Below, piece after piece: positions 1-7,777 of a stretch of 64,000 bases of DNA. Source of the stretch: Bacillus norwichensis (GTDB lineage Bacteria; Bacillota; Bacilli; Bacillales; Bacillaceae_C); NCBI RefSeq assembly GCF_014836955.1, contig NZ_JACSPV010000001.1, forward strand, positions 146,765 through 210,764, read 5' to 3'. The notes under the pieces were generated by a model. The model was not told the DNA's origin and did no database searches. It saw only the letters and a program-made list of their open reading frames with translations. The position numbers and the translations under genes were made by a program. The stretch's first letter is position 1. Each line of letters starts with the position of its first letter.

Positions 1-383
1 AACAGCTCCATGATTTTTGGTATGAAAATAATAAGCCCGATCACCACCGTCATGATAGCATAAACCATAACAGCTCCTGCCGCCATATCCTTCGCCTGCT
101 TGGCCAAAGGCTTTATTTCCTCTGTAACTAGATCCACAGTTTTTTCAATCGCAGAATTTAGTAATTCCAAAGCAATCATCCCAAAAATACAGATAAGGAT
201 AAAAACCCATTCTATTCTGCCCAATCGAAAAACAAAACCACATATACTAACAATTAAGGCGGCGGATAAATGGATTTGAAAATTTTTCTCTGTTTTAATA
301 GCGTGCCGCAAGCCCTGAATAGCATAAGTGAAAGAAGCTAGAAGCCGTCCAAAACTGAATGCATTTCTACCTTTCCAGGCCAT
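1..383 (-). CDS. dgkA: Undecaprenol/diacylglycerol kinase DgkA (3' end outside window)
   Basis: Small integral-membrane lipid kinase of the DgkA family. In Gram-positive bacteria these phosphorylate undecaprenol with ATP to make the lipid carrier for wall synthesis. Translation of the minus strand from the ATG at 383 starts MAWKGRN and gives 127 visible codons. The family signature ELLNSAIEK and the later KDMAAGAV motif are both readable, with hydrophobic membrane segments around them. The start lies 17 bp inside the 3' end of ybeY, as expected for the ybeY-dgkA pair. The C-terminus runs off the left edge; family members are about 120-130 residues, so little is missing. Function is inferred from family knowledge. 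Confidence 0.9.
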   Translation of the reverse strand, partial: MAWKGRNAFSFGRLLASFTYAIQGLRHAIKTEKNFQIHLSAALIVSICGFVFRLGRIEWVFILICIFGMIALELLNSAIEKTVDLVTEEIKPLAKQAKDMAAGAVMVYAIMTVVIGLIIFIPKIMEL

Positions 384-840
384 AGCTCTGCAAAATATCC
401 TCTTGTTTTTTGAACATACGTTTTTCATCTTCGTCATTCATATGATCATATCCAAGAAGGTGAAGGAAACCATGCACTGTCAAGAAACCAAGCTCCCGCA
501 GATAGGAATGGCCATATTCTTCTGCCTGTTTTTTCGCCGTTTCAATTGAAATGACAATATCCCCCAATATTCTGGGTAAATTTTCAACTCCGGCTATTTC
601 CGTTTCCCCTTCACCCATATCCTCCATTGCAAAGGAAATAACATCCGTAGGGGAATCTTTCCCCCTATAGGTTCTATTCAACTCCTGAATGGAATCATCC
701 GTAACAAAAGTGATGGAAAGCTCACTGCCATCTTCCACGCTCTCTATTTCCGCCGCATGATTTAACAATTCTTCCAATAAATGAAAATGTTCTTCTTTTA
801 CTTCGCCTGTCTCATCAATGAAGTCTACCTCAAGACTCAT
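367..840 (-). CDS. ybeY: Endoribonuclease YbeY (rRNA maturation factor)
   Basis: Single-strand-specific metallo-endoribonuclease used in 16S rRNA 3' maturation and ribosome quality control. The 157-residue protein carries the UPF0054 metal motif HGFLHLLGYDH at about residues 122-132, whose three histidines bind zinc. The PTDVISF segment near residue 65 is also typical. It overlaps pgpH by an ATGA junction upstream and dgkA by 17 bp downstream, so the three are probably translationally coupled. Length and both motifs fit an intact enzyme. Confidence 0.95.
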   Translation of the reverse strand: MSLEVDFIDETGEVKEEHFHLLEELLNHAAEIESVEDGSELSITFVTDDSIQELNRTYRGKDSPTDVISFAMEDMGEGETEIAGVENLPRILGDIVISIETAKKQAEEYGHSYLRELGFLTVHGFLHLLGYDHMNDEDEKRMFKKQEDILQSYGLER

Positions 841-3008
841 TTTTGCATCACCTTCTGCTCTTTATTTCCCGGATATTCAATCCTTGAATGAAAAATACCA
901 CCCAGCGTTTCGCAAAACGTTTTTTTAATAATTTCCAATTGTTTCATTGTAATATCGCATTCATTTAGCTGGCCGTCCAGAAGCCGGTCTTGAACAATGG
1001 AATCAACGAGTGACTTAATTGCCTCTGGTGTCGGCTGATTCAAAGAACGTACCGCTGCTTCTACACAATCCGCCAAACTGATGACAGCCGCTTCTATGAA
1101 TTGCGGTTTTGGACCAGGATATCTGTAATCTGCTTCTTCTACATCATCAAAAATTTCAACTGCTTTGTAATAAAAGAATTTTAACAATGTCGTTCCATGA
1201 TGCTGCTCTGCAATATCTACAATTTCCTTAGGCATTTTATGCTTTTTCAATTCCGCCACGCCATCAGTAACATGGGCAATTATAATATCCTTACTTGTTG
1301 CGGGCTCCAGCTTATTATGAGGATTTTCCATTTTCATTTGGTTTTCAATGAAAAAATGCGGTCTTTTTGTCTTGCCAATATCATGATAATAGGCACCAAC
1401 CCTTGCAAGGAAGCCGTTTGCACCGATGGCTTCACATGCTAGCTCCGCTAAATTGGCCACCATTACACTATGGTGGTAAGTGCCTGGCGCTTCAATCAGA
1501 ATCTTCTTGAGCAAAGGATGATTTGGATTGGATAATTCAATCAGCCTCATTGTTGATAATATACCGAATCCTGCTTCAAGAAAAGGTAGAATCCCCATTG
1601 TCAAAACGGCTGACAAAATACCGGAAACAGCACCATTAATGATAAAATATACGTATTCCATGTTGGTCATTTGACCGCTGCCAATAAATTGCAGGAAGAA
1701 AATAAGCAGCACGTTAACAACAGAAACGACCATACCTGCACGCAATAGATTAAAACGTTCATTTTTGTCAGATAGAAAAATGATGCCTGCAAGGCCGCTA
1801 AATAAAATGTACAGCGCAATTTCCACATCTATTGTTCCCGAAATGCCGTCATGGAAAACGATACTTCCACATGCAGCCAAAATAATTGCCATCAGCAGGC
1901 CAAAACGCTCATTGATCATCACTCTGATCAGCATGGGAGCCATCGCTGCGGGAAATAAATAGGAAAGATCGTACTGATCCAAGCCCGCCACTAGACTAAT
2001 GAGCTTCATTACTAGAATAGCCCCTACAAAGACGATACCGAAAATCAGCACATAACTCTGTTTCTTTTCTTCCGGCTCTTTCCATTTTGTAAAGGGTATG
2101 TAGATTGCACCAAGTGAAAGGAGAACAAAAATAGCAAGACCGATGAATGGTTTTACTGACGGTTTCCCTTTCAACAGACCCAACGTATCCAATTGTCGAT
2201 AAATATCCCTGTCAATGAGGTGTCCTTCTTGAACAACTATCTGCCCCTGCAGGATTTTTACAGGCTCCACCTCATCCATGGCCCGTTGCTTTCTTTCTTC
2301 AGTGAGCCCTGCATCATAGACTTCATTTGCGATAATAGCATATTTCCCAAGCTCAATAGAGGCATTTTCCACATTTTTTTCCAAGTTTGCTGACTTGATT
2401 CTATCAATTAGGACAGTGCTTATTTTATTTACTTGATCTTCGCGAATCTTGTCGTTCATGATCGACTCGACGTTATTAATTAAGACACCTCTTGCCTTTT
2501 CCAACTCTTCTGGACTAGCCGCCAACAATTGAGTAAGAGTCTGATCCGAGATCTTCTCGGTAACATCCTCAGTAACATCGGCTGTAAGTTTTGATTTCAA
2601 TAAGGCAAGCTTGGCAGCAGCAAGCTGAGTCCTCTCTTTTTCCTTTTTACCTTCTTCTTTCTCTTTTTTATCTGCGCCTTCTTGATTTGCTTCATTTACA
2701 AAATCAAAAATGGATGTTAGCAGGAGTACTCTGTTTTGAGCGACCTCTTTTTTATACACATATACATCTTCGACCTCTCCCGCGGCTTTTTTCCGTTCCT
2801 CCTCAGTCTTCTCTTCATCTTCGATGGTTTTCGGTGAACGGATCGTTTTATCCGCGACAGAAAAAAGTTCCATATCATAGGTCTCAGGTTTAACATTCGT
2901 GTAAAGGATCGCAAATAATAAAAGGCCCAGTACTAAAAAGACGAGACTCATAAACAGCTTATAGCTAAGAATCTTTCGGATATTTTTTATATATTTTTGA
3001 AAGTACAT
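837..3008 (-). CDS. pgpH: 7TM-HD family cyclic-di-AMP phosphodiesterase PgpH (YqfF)
   Basis: Membrane phosphodiesterase that lowers cyclic di-AMP. Order of parts in 723 residues: one N-terminal membrane helix (about 15-38), a large extracytoplasmic domain rich in Lys/Glu (about 45-280), a multi-pass membrane block (about 285-470), then a cytoplasmic HD domain. The metal-binding residues are visible as the His pair in TYHHSVMVANLAE and the HD pair in YYHDIGK, followed by HVTDG and EQHHGT. This is the 7TMR-HDED/7TMR-HD architecture. It lies between phoH and ybeY as in B. subtilis. Substrate is assigned from characterised PgpH proteins, not from this sequence alone. Confidence 0.93.
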   Translation of the reverse strand: MYFQKYIKNIRKILSYKLFMSLVFLVLGLLLFAILYTNVKPETYDMELFSVADKTIRSPKTIEDEEKTEEERKKAAGEVEDVYVYKKEVAQNRVLLLTSIFDFVNEANQEGADKKEKEEGKKEKERTQLAAAKLALLKSKLTADVTEDVTEKISDQTLTQLLAASPEELEKARGVLINNVESIMNDKIREDQVNKISTVLIDRIKSANLEKNVENASIELGKYAIIANEVYDAGLTEERKQRAMDEVEPVKILQGQIVVQEGHLIDRDIYRQLDTLGLLKGKPSVKPFIGLAIFVLLSLGAIYIPFTKWKEPEEKKQSYVLIFGIVFVGAILVMKLISLVAGLDQYDLSYLFPAAMAPMLIRVMINERFGLLMAIILAACGSIVFHDGISGTIDVEIALYILFSGLAGIIFLSDKNERFNLLRAGMVVSVVNVLLIFFLQFIGSGQMTNMEYVYFIINGAVSGILSAVLTMGILPFLEAGFGILSTMRLIELSNPNHPLLKKILIEAPGTYHHSVMVANLAELACEAIGANGFLARVGAYYHDIGKTKRPHFFIENQMKMENPHNKLEPATSKDIIIAHVTDGVAELKKHKMPKEIVDIAEQHHGTTLLKFFYYKAVEIFDDVEEADYRYPGPKPQFIEAAVISLADCVEAAVRSLNQPTPEAIKSLVDSIVQDRLLDGQLNECDITMKQLEIIKKTFCETLGGIFHSRIEYPGNKEQKVMQK

Positions 3009-3123
3009 TGTTATCCTCCACCGCCTTTTTTAGAAAAAAGGATTCCTATTTCAAATATAGCAGTTTCGGAGAGTAAAGACACTACCTAAAACTATCTAAA
3101 TTCCGAAAAAGAAACCCGCGAAC

Positions 3124-4098
3124 TTAACGTCCGGGGGTGGTTTCGTTCTGTGCATACGCTTTGATTACGCTCGCGACAAGAGGATGGCGGACAACATCTC
3201 CCTCTTCAAAATGAAGAAAGGCAATGCCCTTTACTCCCTGTAAAATGACTTCTGCAGTCGCAAGACCGGATTTTACTCCTGGCGGAAGGTCCACCTGTGT
3301 CGAATCTCCCGTTATGACCATCTTTGACCCGAAGCCAAGTCTTGTTAAAAACATTTTCATTTGTGCATGGGTAGTATTTTGAGCTTCATCCAATATGACA
3401 AAGGCATCATCAAGTGTACGCCCTCTCATATAGGCTAGGGGTGCTATTTCGATTGTTTCCCTTTCAATAAGCCTTTGAGTATGTTCAGCTCCCAACACGT
3501 CATGCAGGGCATCATAAAGCGGCCTCAGATAAGGGTCTACTTTTTCTTTTAAATCCCCTGGCAAAAAGCCAAGACTTTCTCCTGCTTCTACCGCTGGGCG
3601 AGTTAATATGATCTTGTTGATCTTCCCGCTTTTCAATGCAGCCACAGCCATCACAACAGCCAGATATGTTTTTCCAGTACCCGCAGGACCTATGCCAAAA
3701 ACCAAATCATTTTTTCGGACTGCTTCGATGTAGTGACGCTGACCAAGTGTTTTTACGCGAATAGGTTTGCCTTTTGCATTTCGGGTAATTTCTTCACTAT
3801 ACAATTCCGAAAAATACTCTATTTTTCCTTGCTTTGCCATTTGAGAAGCGTAAGCAGCGTCCCTTGGACCGATTCGAATACCGCTCCTCATTACAGCGAG
3901 CAGCTGCTTGATCGTTTCCTCTGCGAGGGATGCGGCTTCAGGTGCTCCCGTAACATTCAGCGTTTCTCCACGTGTCACGATTTTTACGTCAAATGCATCT
4001 TCAAGCATCTTTAAATTGCTGTCACCATTTCCAAATAAAACAGGTGTTTCATCATCGCTGTCCAATTGTATTTGATTTGTTATGAATTCTTTTGTCAT
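3124..4098 (-). CDS. phoH: PhoH family ATPase
   Basis: Cytoplasmic P-loop ATPase of the PhoH/YbeZ family, thought to act with YbeY in RNA metabolism. The 324-residue protein has an N-terminal KH-like region, a Walker A motif GPAGTGKT at about residue 136, and a Walker B segment FVILDEAQN. The neighbourhood phoH-pgpH-ybeY is the usual one. It starts 12 bp after the end of yqfD, so it could be co-transcribed with the sporulation genes yqfC-yqfD. Confidence 0.95.
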   Translation of the reverse strand: MTKEFITNQIQLDSDDETPVLFGNGDSNLKMLEDAFDVKIVTRGETLNVTGAPEAASLAEETIKQLLAVMRSGIRIGPRDAAYASQMAKQGKIEYFSELYSEEITRNAKGKPIRVKTLGQRHYIEAVRKNDLVFGIGPAGTGKTYLAVVMAVAALKSGKINKIILTRPAVEAGESLGFLPGDLKEKVDPYLRPLYDALHDVLGAEHTQRLIERETIEIAPLAYMRGRTLDDAFVILDEAQNTTHAQMKMFLTRLGFGSKMVITGDSTQVDLPPGVKSGLATAEVILQGVKGIAFLHFEEGDVVRHPLVASVIKAYAQNETTPGR

Positions 4099-4110
4099 TT
4101 GTAAATCTCC

Positions 4111-5289
4111 TTAAGTGATCGGTTTTTCTTTTGCAATATTTTCTATCACTTGGAAATAGATTGTCAGCTTAACTTTACCATTCTCTACCTCTTCATGCAA
4201 AATAATCTCGTCGTCTATACGGGCATCTTCTGCAATAGTTTTGATCAGGTCCCTTCTTGCCAGCTCTCTGGCAGCCTCCCGAGCTTGCTTTTTTGTAAGT
4301 GATCGTTCATATTCTTCTGTTTCTCTTGTCGTTTTCTCCACATAAGCAATCGGAAGCTCCCAGCCGAGAAAACGAACTGGATACACTTCTGTCTCCACTT
4401 CAAAATTTTTGAATCCTGTCTTCCCAAATCCCCAAACCGGCACTGAAAAAGAACCGAATTTTAAGGCATGTGTTCTTTTTTCTTCTCCGCTAAAGACTTG
4501 AAAAGTTGATTGGATTGGGAATTCGGCATGCGTTTGATACCATGTTTTTCCCCAAACCTCTCCTCGTGCCGAAACTGTTTTCTTTGTGTCCCCTTTTCCT
4601 ATCGTTCCCAAAACAAGAAGTTGCCCCTTTTCAACAAACTGATTCACTTTAACCAGCGGCTTGCCCTTTTCAACAAACAGCTTTTCTATAACCGCTTTTT
4701 TTGTCGCGATAAGATGGGACGGGGAGCGCGCTTCCTGTTCTTCAGGCTCTGTTTTCTCCACTACTTGAAAATGAAAGGTTGTCCCCTTCAACTCAACACC
4801 AATCCAGGTAATATTATCAACACGTTCAGTTAATTTACGCTGTATTTTTTCCAGATCTTGATTTAAAAAGTGAGAGGTACCGACACTGATTCCCAGTTTT
4901 GTAAGTTCCTTTCTGATTTTATGTTCCGTTTCGGGGTTGGCCCCTTTAATATCTATCCCCCACGTGATGTTGGAAAGTACAGTGATCAAAATAAAAAATA
5001 TGATCATTCCTCCGAAAAAACCACTGTTTTTGAATAATCTCTTCAATAAAAAAGGAGATCCTTCGCCGCGTACGAAGGAAATCCGGCACTCAAATGGGCG
5101 TGCAGCTTTCCTTAATTTATGTATGTCTTGAAGTGAAATATAAAAAAGCATTGCACCCGTTTTAAACCGTTTCACTCTCCATATCGCAATTCCGTCCCTC
5201 GTCATTTTATTCAGCAGAAGCTCCAATCCTTGTCCATCTGCTTTAACCAGTACCCGTCCTGATAGAAATGTGATCCAACGGTTCTTCAT
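4111..5289 (-). CDS. yqfD: Sporulation membrane protein YqfD
   Basis: Homologue of B. subtilis YqfD, a sigma-E-dependent mother-cell protein needed for efficient sporulation. It has 392 residues: a cytoplasmic N-terminal region, one clear membrane helix near residues 92-112 (FFGGMIIFFILITVL), then a long extracytoplasmic region. The partner yqfC lies directly upstream with a 12-bp gap. No catalytic motif is visible and the biochemical role is unknown. Confidence 0.9.
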   Translation of the reverse strand: MKNRWITFLSGRVLVKADGQGLELLLNKMTRDGIAIWRVKRFKTGAMLFYISLQDIHKLRKAARPFECRISFVRGEGSPFLLKRLFKNSGFFGGMIIFFILITVLSNITWGIDIKGANPETEHKIRKELTKLGISVGTSHFLNQDLEKIQRKLTERVDNITWIGVELKGTTFHFQVVEKTEPEEQEARSPSHLIATKKAVIEKLFVEKGKPLVKVNQFVEKGQLLVLGTIGKGDTKKTVSARGEVWGKTWYQTHAEFPIQSTFQVFSGEEKRTHALKFGSFSVPVWGFGKTGFKNFEVETEVYPVRFLGWELPIAYVEKTTRETEEYERSLTKKQAREAARELARRDLIKTIAEDARIDDEIILHEEVENGKVKLTIYFQVIENIAKEKPIT

Positions 5290-5301
5290 ATTGTGCCACT
5301 C

Positions 5302-5586
5302 CTATTCTTTCAAGTACAAAACTTCACTTATTTTTCCTTCCAGCAGTATTTCTTCAGGTAGGATTGTTTTGATGATAAAGGAGTTACCTTTTATCAGAAT
5401 CTGCCCCTGCTTAAGAAGCAGCCGAACCTCATTATCTGAAAATGCGAGAAGCCCCCGATGATTCTCGATATATATGTGCAATTGACCAATGATCGTTACA
5501 CGAGGGAGGTCCATCATTACATCGGGCGGCAATTCCATTTTTTCTAACGCCCACTTGCGAAATCGGTGTGTCCATTTTTTCGCCAT
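5302..5586 (-). CDS. yqfC: Sporulation protein YqfC
   Basis: Small (94-residue) YqfC/YabP-family protein expressed in the mother cell in B. subtilis and paired with yqfD. It is basic at the N-terminus (MAKKWTHRFRKW) with a central segment LPRVTIIGQLHIYIENHRG typical of the family, and no membrane segment. The ATG at 5586 is preceded by an AAAGGGGG ribosome-binding site that lies inside a strong hairpin (see 5594-5633), an unusual arrangement. Confidence 0.9.
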   Translation of the reverse strand: MAKKWTHRFRKWALEKMELPPDVMMDLPRVTIIGQLHIYIENHRGLLAFSDNEVRLLLKQGQILIKGNSFIIKTILPEEILLEGKISEVLYLKE

Positions 5587-5593
5587 GAAAAAG

Positions 5594-5633
5594 AACCCCC
5601 TTTCATCTCATATGTATGAGTTGAAAGGGGGTT
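5594..5633 (-). promoter_or_regulatory. Long hairpin over the yqfC ribosome-binding site with sigma-E-like -10 in its loop
   Basis: Twelve perfect base pairs (5594-5605 with 5622-5633), one T/T mismatch, five more pairs and a 4-nt loop. On the minus strand the 3' arm contains the yqfC Shine-Dalgarno GGGGG and is followed by TTCTTTTT up to the start codon. The loop region reads CATACATATG on the minus strand (5609-5618), close to the sigma-E -10 consensus CATACA-T; I see no strong -35. Inferred: read-through RNA from nfeD-floA would end here or hide the ribosome site, whereas a sigma-E transcript starting inside the hairpin would lack the 5' arm. Confidence 0.5.
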
Positions 5634-5796
5634 TCATCACTTTAACGTTAAAGAAAAGTATCGAATTTTTTAATCATCAGATCTATCTAAGCAAAACGTC
5701 AGTCCTCCATGCATGAAAACAATTCCCAGCGTAGTTGGATAATTGCCAGCTTGGTTGTCACGCACGCCAATGAACAGCGTCCTACACTTTTATTGT

Positions 5797-6291
5797 TTAA
5801 TGCTGTCTATATCTTCTTTTAGCTCTTGGAGGCCCCAGAACCTCTGACATGATGATTCCTTTGACAATATCGCTCTGTTGAAAAAAAGGTTCGTTCTGAG
5901 CGTCTGCCGGCTTTTTCTCTTTGACGGCTTCCGCTCTTCTTTGAATCTCAATAGCCTTTTCTTTATAAGCTGCTGCCTCTTTTTTGAGCTCCTCCATTTT
6001 ATTTTCTGCCTCTGCCTTTTTTTCCTCAACCTGAGGCTGCATTTGAGACAGTAATATCTCTGCCGCCTCTTTTAGGCTGCGCGGCCTCTCAACACGTACA
6101 GGCTGTGGCTTTTCATGGATCGGCTTAGGATTGACAGGAGATACCGGCCTTTCCTGTTGTCTAGGCTGCACCGGTCTGCTGTTTGAGCCCTTAGGCTTTT
6201 CTTGATTGGCAGCCCGTTTTTTCTGCTCACTTGCCTTGTTTACAAAGAAACTGATTAAAGCAATGATAATAATCGGCAAAAATTGTTCCAA
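5797..6291 (-). CDS. Conserved small membrane-anchored protein, third gene of the nfeD-floA cluster
   Basis: 164 residues. One N-terminal hydrophobic helix (residues 3-17, LPIIIIALISFFVN) is followed by a Pro/Arg/Gln-rich linker to about residue 65, then a Lys/Glu/Ala-rich predicted coiled coil (about 72-125). The C-terminal block contains SDIVKGIIMSEVLGPPRAKR, which looks like the conserved functional part. It takes the position of B. subtilis yqfB behind floA, but is about twice as long as YqfB and I cannot claim orthology. Context suggests a membrane role together with FloA/NfeD. Function unknown. Confidence 0.75.
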   Translation of the reverse strand: MEQFLPIIIIALISFFVNKASEQKKRAANQEKPKGSNSRPVQPRQQERPVSPVNPKPIHEKPQPVRVERPRSLKEAAEILLSQMQPQVEEKKAEAENKMEELKKEAAAYKEKAIEIQRRAEAVKEKKPADAQNEPFFQQSDIVKGIIMSEVLGPPRAKRRYRQH

Positions 6292-6438
6292 AGGAGTTAC
6301 CCCCTTTCAATTGAAAGAAACCCATAAGCGATTGTTTAAACATTAGCAAACAAGACGATTCCCTAGGATCTGGTTCTCAGTAACTGTAGTGTCGTCTTTG
6401 TATTGCTTGAGCTTTCCTATCCTTTAATAATTAAGAAC

Positions 6439-7434
6439 TTACTCCGGCTTATTGTTATCCTTCGGCTTTGTCATTCTTCCGATGGAATCCCGCATATCTG
6501 TGTCTGCATCAATATTGCGCAGTGATAAGTAATCCATTACTCCCAAGTTTCCTGACTTAAGCGCTTCGGACATAGCAAGCGGTACTTCGGCTTCGGCCTC
6601 TACCACTTTCGCTCTCATTTCTTCGACGCGAGCCTTCATTTCCTGCTCGTTCGCTACAGCCATTGCCCTTCTTTCTTCGGCTTTCGCCTGGGCAATCTTC
6701 TTATCCGCTTCTGCTTGGTCTGTCTGTAACTGGGCACCGATGTTTTTCCCGATATCAACATCAGCGATATCAATCGAAAGGATTTCAAATGCAGTTCCTG
6801 CATCAAGTCCCTTAGCTAAAACTGTCCGAGAAATCATATCAGGATTTTCAAGGACCTTCTTATGGTTGTCACTAGAACCGATTGTGGAAACAACCCCTTC
6901 ACCTACACGGGCGATAACAGTTTCTTCCCCTGCTCCCCCGACTAACCTATCAATATTGGCGCGCACAGTAATTCTTGCCTTAGCCTTAACTTCAATACCG
7001 TCCATGGCGACACCAGCAATAAATGGTGTTTCAATAACCTTAGGGTTAACACTCATCTGAACCGCTTCAAGCACGTCACGGCCGGCAAGGTCAATAGCCG
7101 CGGCACGTTCAAAGGTTAATTCAATATTTGCCCGCTGAGCTGCAATCAGGGCATTAACAACACGATCCACGTTACCTCCAGCCAAATAATGGCTTTCCAA
7201 CTGATTTGTTGCGACCGGAAGACCCGCTTTATGTGCCTTGATCAACGGTTCAACAACACGTCTTGGAATAACTCTTCTCAATCTCATACCGATCAAAGTG
7301 AAAATACCAACCTTTACTCCTGCGGCCAGGGCAGAAATCCAGAGCCCGATCGGAACAAAGGTGATTAAAACAGAAACTACAATAATCGCTATTACGATTA
7401 TAACTAATAAAAACAGTGTGTCAGCACCAAGCAT
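6439..7434 (-). CDS. floA: Flotillin-like protein FloA (YqfA)
   Basis: Membrane-associated flotillin-like scaffold of functional membrane microdomains. The 331-residue protein has an N-terminal hydrophobic hairpin (residues 5-48), a SPFH-like domain, and an Ala/Glu-rich coiled coil near residues 235-290 ([19 protein letters not shown]). Length matches B. subtilis FloA. It follows nfeD as in the yqeZ-yqfA operon; here a dispersed repeat separates the two genes. Confidence 0.95.
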   Translation of the reverse strand: MLGADTLFLLVIIVIAIIVVSVLITFVPIGLWISALAAGVKVGIFTLIGMRLRRVIPRRVVEPLIKAHKAGLPVATNQLESHYLAGGNVDRVVNALIAAQRANIELTFERAAAIDLAGRDVLEAVQMSVNPKVIETPFIAGVAMDGIEVKAKARITVRANIDRLVGGAGEETVIARVGEGVVSTIGSSDNHKKVLENPDMISRTVLAKGLDAGTAFEILSIDIADVDIGKNIGAQLQTDQAEADKKIAQAKAEERRAMAVANEQEMKARVEEMRAKVVEAEAEVPLAMSEALKSGNLGVMDYLSLRNIDADTDMRDSIGRMTKPKDNNKPE

Positions 7435-7585
7435 TCATTTTCCTCCTCATTTTTGCGTTAGTGTGTGTGTTCAAAGTGCAGAAACAAAAGCCAAGCAAGC
7501 GGAAGACAATGTTATCATGAGTAACGCTGAAACAGGCCAGCAAAGAATTTCGACGTTTATCATTTGGAACTTTCGAACATTCTTT

Positions 7586-7777
7586 ATCAAATGCGCCTTG
7601 GCGTATACGCCCAGATTGTATCGAGCTTTCGCTCGATACATTTTCTCTGAAAATCTGCGGCATCCGCCGGAGGCCCTGACTTTACTCAGCCGGGGGTTGA
7701 ACCCCTACTGAATGGAACAACAAATATGCATTCATCTCACCACTACAGAAGTAGGAGACTTCTGCTAAATGAAGTTA
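7586..7777 (+). repeat. Dispersed structured repeat, family A, copy 1
   Basis: About 192 bp between floA and nfeD (the whole 7435-7774 gap has no credible gene). It starts ATCAAATGCGCC and ends GAATGAAG-type sequence plus TTA. Internal hairpins: TGTATCGAGC/GCTCGATACA (7617-7640), a GGGGGTT/AACCCC stem inside outer TCAG/CTGA near 7685-7712, and AGAAGT/ACTTCT at about 7746-7762. Related copies lie at 29542-29737 (inverted), 45682-45837, 61034-61178 and a fragment at 40324-40373. The last three bases are also the nfeD stop codon. Confidence 0.8.

Noticed and set aside
7238-7711. 157-codon plus-strand open frame over the floA 5' end and the adjacent repeat
   Set aside because: Antisense to floA and then runs through the family A repeat; composition is not protein-like.
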